A stretch of DNA of 64,000 bases from Streptomyces sp. NBC_01283 (GTDB lineage Bacteria; Actinomycetota; Actinomycetes; Streptomycetales; Streptomycetaceae): positions 7,095,001 to 7,159,000 of the forward strand of contig NZ_CP108430.1 in assembly GCF_041435335.1 (NCBI RefSeq). The letters are read 5' to 3'. The position numbers were made by a program, and so were the translations under genes. This document shows positions 49,057 to 56,704 of the stretch, piece after piece. Under the pieces are notes generated by a model. That model worked only from the letters and a program-made list of their open reading frames with translations, was not told where the DNA came from and did no database searches. Position 1 is the first letter of the stretch. Every line of letters begins with the position of its first letter.

Positions 49057-49071
49057 GCCCCGGCCGTCCAG

Positions 49072-49115
49072 GGGCGCGGTCCCGCCCGGTCGCCCGACCG
49101 GGTGGGGCCGCGCCC
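49072..49115 (+). terminator. Terminator after the first Rpf gene
   Basis: Long stem with two interruptions: GGGCGCGG (49072-49079) with CCGCGCCC (49108-49115), and CCCGGTC (49085-49091) with GACCGGG (49096-49102) around a GCCC loop. Confidence 0.75.
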
Positions 49116-49155
49116 GCGGCGGCGCGGCACGGCTCCGCGCCGCGGTGGCGCTGCC

Positions 49156-49161
49156 TAGCGT
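49156..49161 (+). promoter_or_regulatory. Putative -10 box, leaderless second Rpf gene
   Basis: TAGCGT six bases before the ATG at 49168. The second hydrolase thus has its own promoter after the terminator of the first. Confidence 0.5.
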
Positions 49162-49167
49162 GGGCGG

Positions 49168-50121
49168 ATGTATCCGATGCCGATCAAGAGTCTCCGGTCG
49201 TCGTGGCCCGCTGGTCTGGTCATCGCCGCCGTCTCCTCGCTGCTGCTCCCCGTGTCCGCGCACGCGGCTCCGACGCCGCCACGGCCCCTGCCGGGGCCGG
49301 GGTCCGCCGCCGCGTACGACTGCTCCCGCACCGAGGGGCCCTGGAACTGCCTCGCGGAGTGCGAGAGCACGGGCCGGTGGCACGTGAACACGGGGAACGG
49401 CTTCTACGGAGGGCTGCAGTTCAAGCAGTCCACCTGGGAGGAGTTCGGCGGGCTCAAGTACGCGCGGCGCGCCGACCTCGCCACCAAGGCGGAGCAGATC
49501 AAGGTCGCCAAGGAGGTGCTGCGGGTCCAGGGCTGGAAGGCCTGGCCCGTGTGCTCGAAGAAGATCCCCAGGGAGATCCGCGAGGGCTGGGGCGCCGTGC
49601 ACGTCGTCAAGGCGGGGGAGACGCTGAGTTCCATCGCCCGCCGCTATGACGTGAAGGGCGGATGGCAAGCCCTGTATCGAGCCAACCGCAAGGAGGTCGG
49701 GAGCCGTCCCGACCGGCTGGCCGTCGGCACGAAGCTGGTCATCCCGAAGAAGGCGGCGAAGGTGGCCGAGCTGGTGGGGGCGAAGCCTGCCAAGCCCGCC
49801 AAGCCCGCCAAGCCTGCCGAGCAGCCGAAGCCTGCGAAGCCGGGTAAGCCTGCTGAGCAGTCGAAGCCGGGGAAGCCGGGTAAGCCTGGTAAGCCGCAGG
49901 AATCGGGTAAGCCTGCTGAGCCCGCGAAGCCGTCTAAGCCTTCTGAGCCGTCGAAGTCGGCTGAGCCTGGCGCCTCGGGTAAGCCTGCGGAGTCGGTGAA
50001 GCCTGAGGTGTCGGCTGCGCCTGTTGAGCCTGGCGCGTCGGCTGCGCCAGTTCAGCCTGTTCAGCCTGTCGAGTCGGCCAAGGCCTCTGGGCCGGTCAGG
50101 CCGACGGCCTCGGGCGGCTGA
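49168..50121 (+). CDS. Second Rpf-like secreted hydrolase, LysM, Lys/Pro-rich tail
   Basis: 317 residues. A signal peptide (cleavage near AHA, residue 33) is followed by an Rpf-like domain (50-130) with Glu66 in ECESTGRW and TGNGFYGGLQF. LysM is at 145-192 (VVKAGETLSSIARRYDVKGG). The 110-residue tail has repeated KPAKP/KPGKP units grading into Ala/Val/Glu-rich sequence, and may span or bind the wall. It is a divergent paralogue of the preceding gene. ATG 49177 is an alternative start. Its end overlaps the convergent LivF-like gene by 26 bases. Confidence 0.9.
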   Translation: MYPMPIKSLRSSWPAGLVIAAVSSLLLPVSAHAAPTPPRPLPGPGSAAAYDCSRTEGPWNCLAECESTGRWHVNTGNGFYGGLQFKQSTWEEFGGLKYARRADLATKAEQIKVAKEVLRVQGWKAWPVCSKKIPREIREGWGAVHVVKAGETLSSIARRYDVKGGWQALYRANRKEVGSRPDRLAVGTKLVIPKKAAKVAELVGAKPAKPAKPAKPAEQPKPAKPGKPAEQSKPGKPGKPGKPQESGKPAEPAKPSKPSEPSKSAEPGASGKPAESVKPEVSAAPVEPGASAAPVQPVQPVESAKASGPVRPTASGG

Positions 50122-50797
50122 GTTCCGTTGCCTCACCGCTGAATACGACCGCGCCGCGGCGCAGTTCGTGCACCACCACTGCCGTCCGGCCCGCATGTTC
50201 GCGCAGGCCGGGCGGCAGTCGTTGTTCCGCCGTCATGACGCAGGTGTCCGGGCCGCGCGTGCTCAGGGCGATGAGGAGGTCGTACGTCCGGGACGCGACG
50301 GCGGGGGACATGCCCTGGGTGGGCTCGTCGATCAGGATCACCCGGGCGTCGGAGGCCAGGAGGGCGCGGGAGAGGGCGAGCATGCGTTGTTCGCCGCCGG
50401 AGAGGGTGCCTGCGGGGCGGGGGAGGAGCGGGCGCAGCTCGGGGTACGCGGCCAGGGCCGGGGTGAGGCCGGCCTTGCCGCCGGGGCCGGAGAGGCCGAG
50501 GTTCTCGGCGACGGTGAGGTGGCCGAACACCGCTTGCCCGTCCGGTACGAAACACAGGCCGCGCCGGGCGCGTGCGTGAGCGGTGAGCCGGGTGATGTCG
50601 GTGCCGTCCCAGGTGACGGTGCCGGTGGTGAGGGGGACCGTGCCTGCCAGGGCGCGCAGCGCGGTGGTGCGGCCGGAGCCGTTGCGGCCCAGGAGGACGG
50701 TGAGGCCCGGGGAGGGGGCGGCGATGCTCACGCCGTGCAGGGCTTCGAGGGGGCCGTAGCGGACGCGGGCCTCGCGGAGTTCGATGCCGGTCCTCAT
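50096..50797 (-). CDS. LivF-like ABC ATPase with Arg in Walker A
   Basis: 233 residues. It has the LivF layout: Walker A GRNGSGRTT (about 37-45), signature LSGGEQRMLALSRALL, Walker B VILIDEPTQG and TAEQR at the switch position (LivF normally has VEQN there). The P-loop Lys is Arg, which usually cripples ATP hydrolysis, so this subunit may be regulatory beside LivG. The ATG overlaps the stop of the LivHMG gene. Confidence 0.85.
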   Translation of the reverse strand: MRTGIELREARVRYGPLEALHGVSIAAPSPGLTVLLGRNGSGRTTALRALAGTVPLTTGTVTWDGTDITRLTAHARARRGLCFVPDGQAVFGHLTVAENLGLSGPGGKAGLTPALAAYPELRPLLPRPAGTLSGGEQRMLALSRALLASDARVILIDEPTQGMSPAVASRTYDLLIALSTRGPDTCVMTAEQRLPPGLREHAGRTAVVVHELRRGAVVFSGEATELSRPRPSA

Positions 50798-53700
50798 GGG
50801 GCAGCCCTGGGGAGGACTTCGGCCGGCGGGCCCGACGTGACGATGCGGCCTGCTGCCATGACGTGCACGGTGTCGGCCAGATCGGCCACCAGGTCGATGT
50901 CGTGCTCGACCACCAGGAGGGCCATGCCGTCGGCGGCCAGGGCGCGCAGGACGCGGGCCAGTGCGGCCACTTCGGCGGTGTCCAGGCCCGCTGCCGGTTC
51001 GTCGAGGAGGAGCGTGTGGGGGTGGCCTGCGAGGGCTCGGGCCAGTTCTACGCGTCTGAGGGTGCCGGTGGGGAGGTCCGCGGCGGGGTGGTGGCGGGTG
51101 GTGTCGTGGTGGAGGGAGAGAAGGCGGAGCGCTTGGGTGGTGGCATGGGGGCTCCGGGGCCCGCCGGTCTGGTCCGCGCCCACTCGGACGTTCTCCGTGA
51201 TGGTCAGGGACGGGAACACCGCCAGTTGCTGGAACGTGCGGGCCACGCCCAGGCGGGTGCGGGCGTGGGCGGGGGTACGGGTGATGTCCTGGCCATCGAG
51301 GGTGATGCGGCCGGTCTCGGGGCGGAGGGTGCCGGCCAGGCAGTGGAAGAGGGTGCTTTTGCCCGCGCCGTTGGGGCCTACTACGGCGGTGATGTGGCCC
51401 GGGGGTACGGAGAGGTCGACGCTGTCGAGGGCCGTGAAACCGTCGTAGGCGGCGGTGATGTGGTGAGCCGTCAGGGGAAGCGGGACGTCGCGACGGGCTC
51501 GGCTCGGGGTCGGGCCCGCCTCGGTACGGTCCGGTGGCCGCGGGGCTGCCGCGCCCCCGAAGGGCCGCGAACCACGCTCCGAGCGACCCTCCCGAACCAC
51601 CCCATCGTCCCGCCCCGACGCCTGCACCCCGGCGCCACTTTCCCGCCCCCCGTCACGGCCCCGCCCGCTGCCGGGCAACGAAACGAACCTCACCCGCCGC
51701 CCGAACCACGGGACGGCGCCCGCCTGTCCGTCGCGGGGCGATCGGCCGGGGCCCGCCCGCCGACGAAGCCATGGGACGGGATTTGCCCGTCCGATGCGGG
51801 GCGGTTGGGTGGGGCTTGCTCGCCCACGAAGCCGCTGGATGGAACCCGTCCGTCGGTTGAGGGGCGATCGGCTGGGTCCTGGCCGCCAGCGAAGCCATCG
51901 GGTGGCACCTGCCTGCCTGCTGCCGGGCGTTCGACTGGGGTCTGTCCGCCGGCCAAGCCCTGGGATAGGGCCTGCCTGTCCGTTGCGGGGCGATTGGGTG
52001 GGGCTTGCCCGTCCACGAAGCCGTCGGATGGGACTCGCTCGCCCGCTGCCTGGGCATCGGATAGGGCCCGTCCGCCGACCAAGCCAGCGGGCAGGACCTG
52101 CCCCTCCGCTGCCGGGCAATCGGGTGGGTGGGTGGGAGGGCTTGTTCGTGGTGGGGATGTTGCCGGGTGATCGGGTGGGTGGGTGGGAGAGGTTGTTCGT
52201 GGAGGCGGAGGTGGAGGTGCGGAGGGCCCGGGGGGCGGGGAGCAGGGCTGTGGCGGCTCGGGTGGCCAACGGGGTCAAGGAGCGGCGGGGGTGGTTCCAG
52301 TTGGCGGTAGCCGGGATGCGGCCCACCAGGACCGCGAGGACACCGATCACCGCGGCGGCCACCCCGCCCCGGGCCCCCGCGTCCAGGCCCACAAGCAGCG
52401 CCGCCGCCACCAGCGCCCCCAGCAGGCTGTCCGCGCCGAGGACCACCACCGCCGCGAACCAGAGGAGCCCGCGCACGGGGTCGTACGCGGCGGGGTCGAA
52501 GGCCCGTAGACCCATGCCCAGCATCCCGCCCCCCAGGGCGGCCAGCGCCGCACCGGCCACGAAGGCCGTGAGCTTCAGGGTGCGGACGGGGACGCCCGCG
52601 GCCGCCGCCCCCGCCTCGTGGTCCCGCATCGCGGCCAGCGCACGCCCCGTACGGCCCCGCCGCATGCCGAGTGCGAAGAGCAACGCCCCGGCGAGCAGGA
52701 CCAGTTCGAGGACGTAGTACGCGCGGTCGCTGTCGAATCCCGCCGGCCGGTCCAGGGAGAGGCCCGACGTCGCGTACGGCTGGGCGAAGACGAAGCGGCT
52801 GACGCCGACGCCCACCGCGAACGTCGCAAGGGCGAGCGCGAGACCCCGGCGGGTGATCGCGGGCCAGCCGGTGAGGAGACCGAGGGGGGCCACCAGGAGG
52901 ACGGCCACGGCCAGGGCGGGCAGGTGCGGGAGTTGGGGCAGGCCCGGGAAGCGGCCCGCCGCCAGGAGTGCGGTGAAGAGGGCGCCCAGACCCGCGTACG
53001 CCGCCTGGCCCAGGGAGATCTGGCCGCCTCGGCCGGTGACGATGACCAGGGAGAGGAGGATCACCGCCAGGGCCGGGACCTGGACGGACGTGGTGAGGTC
53101 CGAGCCCGCGAAGCCCAGCGGGATGAGGAAGAGTACCGCCGCCACGATCCACGCCCCCGGCGGCGTCGGGACGCGCGAAGTCGCCGTGCGCGGGAGCGTG
53201 TTCCGCGAGCCGAGGCCCGGCAGCGCGAGGGCCGCGACGAGGAGGGCCACCACGAAGAGGTTCGCGCCCAGGGACTGGAGGAGCGGTTCCGCCCAGCCGG
53301 ACGGATGCAGGCGGGTCAGCTGGCTCTGGGCCACGCCCAGTCCGAGGGCCACCGATATAGCGACGAACAGGCTGCGCATCCGGGCCGCCACCGCGACCGC
53401 CATCACCTCCATGACCAGCAGCGGCATGCCGTAGGGGTCCAGGCGTACGAAGGGGGCGAGCAGGGTGCCGGTGAGGCCCGCCGTGAACGCGCCGAACGCC
53501 CAGCCCGCCGAGGCGACCCGGTCCGCGTCGATACCGCTGAGGACCGCGAGGGGGCGGTTGTCGACCACGGCCCGCAGCTCGCCGCCGAAGCGGGTCCACC
53601 GGGTCACGGCCCAGACCGTCGCGGCGAGGGCGACCGTCACCGCCAACGGGGCCCAGGGGTCCGCCGACACGAGGGTGGGGGCGTCCGCCTTCGCTCCCGG

Positions 53701-54057
53701 GCCCCAGATCAGTGCGGCCCCGCCGACCAGCAGGATGAAGACGCCGATGGACGCCACCAAGGTCTGGGCCGGGTCGCTGCCCAGGACCGACAGGGGGCGG
53801 AACACCGCCTTCTCCAGGAGGAGGCCGATGGCCGGGGCGACGAGCAGGAGCGTGACCGCCGTGGCCAGCGGCAGGGGCCAGTGCCACTCCACCGCCAGCT
53901 GGCGCAGGACGTACGCGCAGACCATCGCTATCGCGCCGTGCGCGAAGTTGAGGACACCGGTCGCGCGGTACGTGACGATCAGGCCGATGCCGGTGAGGGC
54001 CGCCGCGCTGCCGACCGCGAGCCCGGCCAGTGTCAGGTCGTAGCTCAGGGAGGCCAC
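50794..54057 (-). CDS. Fused Liv-type ABC importer: LivH-LivM permeases and LivG ATPase
   Basis: 1087 residues in one open frame. About 1-290 is LivH-like (LIVTYRATGVLNFAHGAIAM). About 300-580 is LivM-like (GRGGQISLGQAAYAGLGALF, AMRDHEAGAAAAGVPV). 590-860 is a disordered Arg/Pro/Gly linker with seven 21-residue repeats. 862-1087 is LivG (Walker A GPNGAGKST, Walker B LLLDEPAAGLD, switch VVEHD; signature degraded to LPTGTLRR). The system imports branched-chain amino acids or related compounds such as amides or urea. A GTG at codon 820 (51598-51600) could also start LivG alone. The gene is co-transcribed with LivF and a small membrane protein. Confidence 0.85.
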   Translation of the reverse strand: MASLSYDLTLAGLAVGSAAALTGIGLIVTYRATGVLNFAHGAIAMVCAYVLRQLAVEWHWPLPLATAVTLLLVAPAIGLLLEKAVFRPLSVLGSDPAQTLVASIGVFILLVGGAALIWGPGAKADAPTLVSADPWAPLAVTVALAATVWAVTRWTRFGGELRAVVDNRPLAVLSGIDADRVASAGWAFGAFTAGLTGTLLAPFVRLDPYGMPLLVMEVMAVAVAARMRSLFVAISVALGLGVAQSQLTRLHPSGWAEPLLQSLGANLFVVALLVAALALPGLGSRNTLPRTATSRVPTPPGAWIVAAVLFLIPLGFAGSDLTTSVQVPALAVILLSLVIVTGRGGQISLGQAAYAGLGALFTALLAAGRFPGLPQLPHLPALAVAVLLVAPLGLLTGWPAITRRGLALALATFAVGVGVSRFVFAQPYATSGLSLDRPAGFDSDRAYYVLELVLLAGALLFALGMRRGRTGRALAAMRDHEAGAAAAGVPVRTLKLTAFVAGAALAALGGGMLGMGLRAFDPAAYDPVRGLLWFAAVVVLGADSLLGALVAAALLVGLDAGARGGVAAAVIGVLAVLVGRIPATANWNHPRRSLTPLATRAATALLPAPRALRTSTSASTNNLSHPPTRSPGNIPTTNKPSHPPTRLPGSGGAGPARWLGRRTGPIRCPGSGRASPIRRLRGRASPTQSPRNGQAGPIPGLGRRTDPSRTPGSRQAGATRWLRWRPGPSRSPLNRRTGSIQRLRGRASPTQPPRIGRANPVPWLRRRAGPGRSPRDGQAGAVPWFGRRVRFVSLPGSGRGRDGGRESGAGVQASGRDDGVVREGRSERGSRPFGGAAAPRPPDRTEAGPTPSRARRDVPLPLTAHHITAAYDGFTALDSVDLSVPPGHITAVVGPNGAGKSTLFHCLAGTLRPETGRITLDGQDITRTPAHARTRLGVARTFQQLAVFPSLTITENVRVGADQTGGPRSPHATTQALRLLSLHHDTTRHHPAADLPTGTLRRVELARALAGHPHTLLLDEPAAGLDTAEVAALARVLRALAADGMALLVVEHDIDLVADLADTVHVMAAGRIVTSGPPAEVLPRAAP
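51703..52125 (-). repeat. Seven 63-bp tandem repeats in the LivM-LivG linker
   Basis: The motif (G/C)AAGCC recurs at 51765, 51828, 51891, 51954, 52017 and 52080, exactly 63 bases apart, with a diverged first copy near 51703. Each unit encodes 21 residues of the form WLxRRxGPxRSPxxGQAG. Just beyond, a 51-base unit containing ATCGGGTGGGTGGGTGGGAG occurs twice (52119 and 52170). Confidence 0.9.
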
Positions 54058-54061
54058 CGGG

Positions 54062-54574
54062 TCATCGCTCCGGTGACGGGGTGATGGGGGTCGCCTGCGG
54101 TTCGCAGATGGGGCACGGGCTCAGATCGCCGGTCGCGAGGATGTGGGCGTCCGCGGGGACCGCCTCCGGTTTGCCCGCCACCAGGGGACAGTCGGCCCGG
54201 TGCCAGAGCGTCCCGCCGGGGATCATCAGGAGGTCGCCGCTGGTCGCCACCGGGGCCGGTCGCTCCGTCGTGGCGGGCGCCGTGCCCGCCGCCACCAGGA
54301 GCTCGTACAACTCCTCGACGCGCGCCGTGGCCAGGGTGCTCCTGCCGTGAGTGAGGAGCACCGCGCCGGCGATGATCAGGGCCGCGCCCGGCACCGTGCA
54401 CGACGCGAGATACGGGAGCTGACGCTCGGCGAAGCGTTCGCCCGACATTCCGTACCAGCCGATCACGCAGAGGACCGCACCGGCGGCGAGGGCGGCGAAG
54501 GCCGTCCAGAGGACGGGGCGCACGGCACGGAGCCCGGCCGAACGAGCTGTCTGATCCGGTTGAGCCGCCCGCAT
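54062..54574 (-). CDS. Small membrane protein with HxxxC...CxxC motif
   Basis: 170 residues. Two membrane helices (VLWTAFAALAAGAVLCVIGW; ASCTVPGAALIIAGAVLL) are followed by a cytosolic tail. The tail has LWHRADCPLVAGK and then LSPCPIC, a His-Cys...Cys-x-x-Cys pattern like the small metal-binding motif at the ends of some Ada-like and nuclease proteins. ATG 54574 has AGGGGG upstream; a GTG at 54592 is possible. It ends four bases before the LivHMG gene and so is first in that operon. Role unknown. Confidence 0.68.
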   Translation of the reverse strand: MRAAQPDQTARSAGLRAVRPVLWTAFAALAAGAVLCVIGWYGMSGERFAERQLPYLASCTVPGAALIIAGAVLLTHGRSTLATARVEELYELLVAAGTAPATTERPAPVATSGDLLMIPGGTLWHRADCPLVAGKPEAVPADAHILATGDLSPCPICEPQATPITPSPER

Positions 54575-54709
54575 CTGCGCCCCCTGGGACACGTTCGTAG
54601 CGTCGGTGGGCTGTCCATGTCAGCCGATGGATTGCACTATGCCTTCTGCAAGCTGACCCTGAAAGCTCCGGGCCGCGATGGCCCGGACCGATACCCGGTG
54701 GTGAGCCAG

Positions 54710-55285
54710 ATGGTTCTCTGGACCAGCCCCAAGCGGGGGAGCGATCTCAGGCGGGGAAGGGTGCGGAGCGCGGCGATGGCGGCTGCCGCGGTCCTGCTGG
54801 TCGCCCCGGCCGCCGTGGCATGCGGGGACGACAGCGGTGGGGGCGGCGACAGCGATCCGCCCAAGCCGTCCGCGGAGAAGTCGACCCCGGACACCCCTTC
54901 CGAAGCTCCGTCGGAGGACGCGCCCGCCGATCCGGCGGCTGCCGAGAAGCAGGTCAAGGAGAACTTCGAGAAGTTCTTCGATCCCGCCGTCCCCGTGAAG
55001 GACAAGGAGGCCGTCCTGGAGAACGGGGCGAAGATGCGGGGCGTCCTGGAGAGCTTCAGCGGCGACAAGCGCGGCAAGCAGGTCAGCGCCGACGTCACCA
55101 AGGTCGAGTTCAGCTCGGCGACCGGGGCGGACGTGACGTACGCCCTGACCCTGAAGGGTGCCACCGCGCTGCCCGACGCCTCGGGCACCTCCGTCAACCA
55201 GGACGACACCTGGAAGGTGTCCGTCAAGACGCTCTGCGCCCTGGTGAAGCTGAGCGGCAATGAGTCGCCCGGTCCGGGCTGCTGA
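54710..55285 (+). CDS. Lipoprotein with Mtb12-like domain
   Basis: 191 residues. A basic start and hydrophobic stretch end in lipobox VAPAAVAC. A Ser/Pro/Glu/Asp linker follows, then a ~105-residue domain (EKQVKENFEKFFDPAVPVKD, VLENGAKMRGVLESF, DDTWKVSVKTLCALVKL) like the low-molecular-weight antigen Mtb12 family, a cystatin/NTF2-like fold. Function is unknown. The start could be GTG 54701. The 3' end overlaps the binding-protein gene by 26 bases. Confidence 0.75.
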   Translation: MVLWTSPKRGSDLRRGRVRSAAMAAAAVLLVAPAAVACGDDSGGGGDSDPPKPSAEKSTPDTPSEAPSEDAPADPAAAEKQVKENFEKFFDPAVPVKDKEAVLENGAKMRGVLESFSGDKRGKQVSADVTKVEFSSATGADVTYALTLKGATALPDASGTSVNQDDTWKVSVKTLCALVKLSGNESPGPGC

Positions 55286-56540
55286 GGCACTGGCCGCAGC
55301 CGCGCTGCTGGTGGCGGTGGCCGGGTGCGGCAGCCGGCTCCCCGAGAGCGACTTCGAGAACAGGAGCACGGCGCCCGCCCCGTCGCGGGCGCCGGTCCGG
55401 GTCGGCATCATCACGAGTGCGACGAGCCCGGTCGGCGGCTCCGCGTTCACCGGGCCGCGGGACGGGGCCAAGGCGTACTTCGAGCGGCTGAACGCGCGGG
55501 GCGGGATCGACGGGCGCAAGGTCGAGGTGCGCACGTGCGACGACGGCGGCAGCGGCGTCGGCAACAACGAGTGCGTGCACAAGCTGATCGAGGAGGAGCG
55601 CGTGGTCGCGCTCGTCGCGACCTCCTCCCTCGACTACGCCGGGGCTTCCCGGGTCTCGGGCGCCCGCGTGCCCGACGTCGGGGGCCAGCCGATCGGTTCC
55701 GCGTACGACACCTATCCGCACCTGTACGGGATCTACGGCAGCCTCGCCCCACGGAACGGGAAGCCCGGCTGGGACGGCAAGCTGATCGGCGGGACCGAGG
55801 TCTACCGCTACTTCAAGCGGGAGCAGGGGGCACGGACCGCCGCCGTCGTCTCCTACAACCAGGCCGCGTCCGCCGCGTACGCCCGTCTCGTCACCCGGGG
55901 CCTGAAGGCCGAGGGCTACAAGGTGATCACCGAGCAGGTCGACTTCGCGCTGCCCAACTTCCGCGCGGCGGCGGCCGACCTGAAGGAGCAGGGCGCCGAC
56001 CTGGTCTTCGACGCGATGGACACCCACGGCAACGCCCAGCTCTGCGAGGCGATGGACGACGTGGGCGCGCGGGTCACCGCCAAGGTCACCAACGTCCAGA
56101 ACTGGACGTCCACCGTGCCCGAGGACTACAAGGACGCGCCGCGCTGCCGCAACGCCCTGTGGGCCACCGGCGCGAGCCGCAACTACGAGGACACGGACCA
56201 GCCCGCCGTACGCGAGTTCCGTGCCGCCATGAAGGGCCGCAAGGAGCTCTCCCAGTGGCAGCTGGAGGGCTGGGCCGCCGCCATGTGGTTCACGGACGCG
56301 GCGAAGTCGTGCCGGGGTGACGTCACCCGCGCATGTGTCGACCGCTTCATGAACCGCGGCACGTCCTACACGGCGCGTGGCCTGCTGCTCCCGGTGACGT
56401 ACGAGAAGCGGGCCGAGCCGCCCGGGACCCGTAGGACCTGTGTGTCGGTGGCCCGCTGGAAGGACGGTGAGGGATGGGTCACACAGGGGGACATGAACGA
56501 CAACTGCTTCAAGGTGCCGCAGCTCTCCTACCAGCCATGA
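55260..56540 (+). CDS. Liv-type substrate-binding lipoprotein
   Basis: 426 residues. The signal ends in lipobox AVAGC (Cys23). The mature protein is a type I periplasmic-binding fold (VRVGIITSATSPVGGSAF, KAYFERLNARGGIDGRKVEV), as in LivJ/FmdD proteins. It is the natural receptor for the LivHMG/LivF importer encoded divergently. Four or more cysteines in the mature part suggest disulfides. The ATG lies inside the preceding lipoprotein gene, and translation is probably coupled. Confidence 0.88.
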   Translation: MSRPVRAAEALAAAALLVAVAGCGSRLPESDFENRSTAPAPSRAPVRVGIITSATSPVGGSAFTGPRDGAKAYFERLNARGGIDGRKVEVRTCDDGGSGVGNNECVHKLIEEERVVALVATSSLDYAGASRVSGARVPDVGGQPIGSAYDTYPHLYGIYGSLAPRNGKPGWDGKLIGGTEVYRYFKREQGARTAAVVSYNQAASAAYARLVTRGLKAEGYKVITEQVDFALPNFRAAAADLKEQGADLVFDAMDTHGNAQLCEAMDDVGARVTAKVTNVQNWTSTVPEDYKDAPRCRNALWATGASRNYEDTDQPAVREFRAAMKGRKELSQWQLEGWAAAMWFTDAAKSCRGDVTRACVDRFMNRGTSYTARGLLLPVTYEKRAEPPGTRRTCVSVARWKDGEGWVTQGDMNDNCFKVPQLSYQP

Positions 56541-56560
56541 TGCATGTACCTAGCAGGAAA

Positions 56561-56601
56561 GTTCCCGAAACCGGGTACCGATGGCACAACTGTTCGGGAA
56601 C
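56561..56601. promoter_or_regulatory. Inverted repeat before the glycosyltransferase pair
   Basis: GTTCCCGAA (56561-56569) and TTCGGGAAC (56593-56601) form a perfect 9-bp inverted repeat with a 23-base spacer, 20 bases after the binding-protein stop. It may be a weak terminator or an operator for the next genes; the flanking DNA is AT-richer than usual. Confidence 0.45.
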
Positions 56602-56704
56602 AAGATGATGATGAAACCCAACCCTCTGTCCGTAATCCCCGTCTAACCCTGCGGTAGGCGGACGAGAGGGACTGTCCGCGGGGAAGCGTGGGATACGGGG
56701 ACGC

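Noticed and set aside
50794..54057. Frameshifted or pseudogene reading of the LivHMG fusion
   Set aside because: The frame is open throughout, all three domains are complete, and the repeat units are exact multiples of three.
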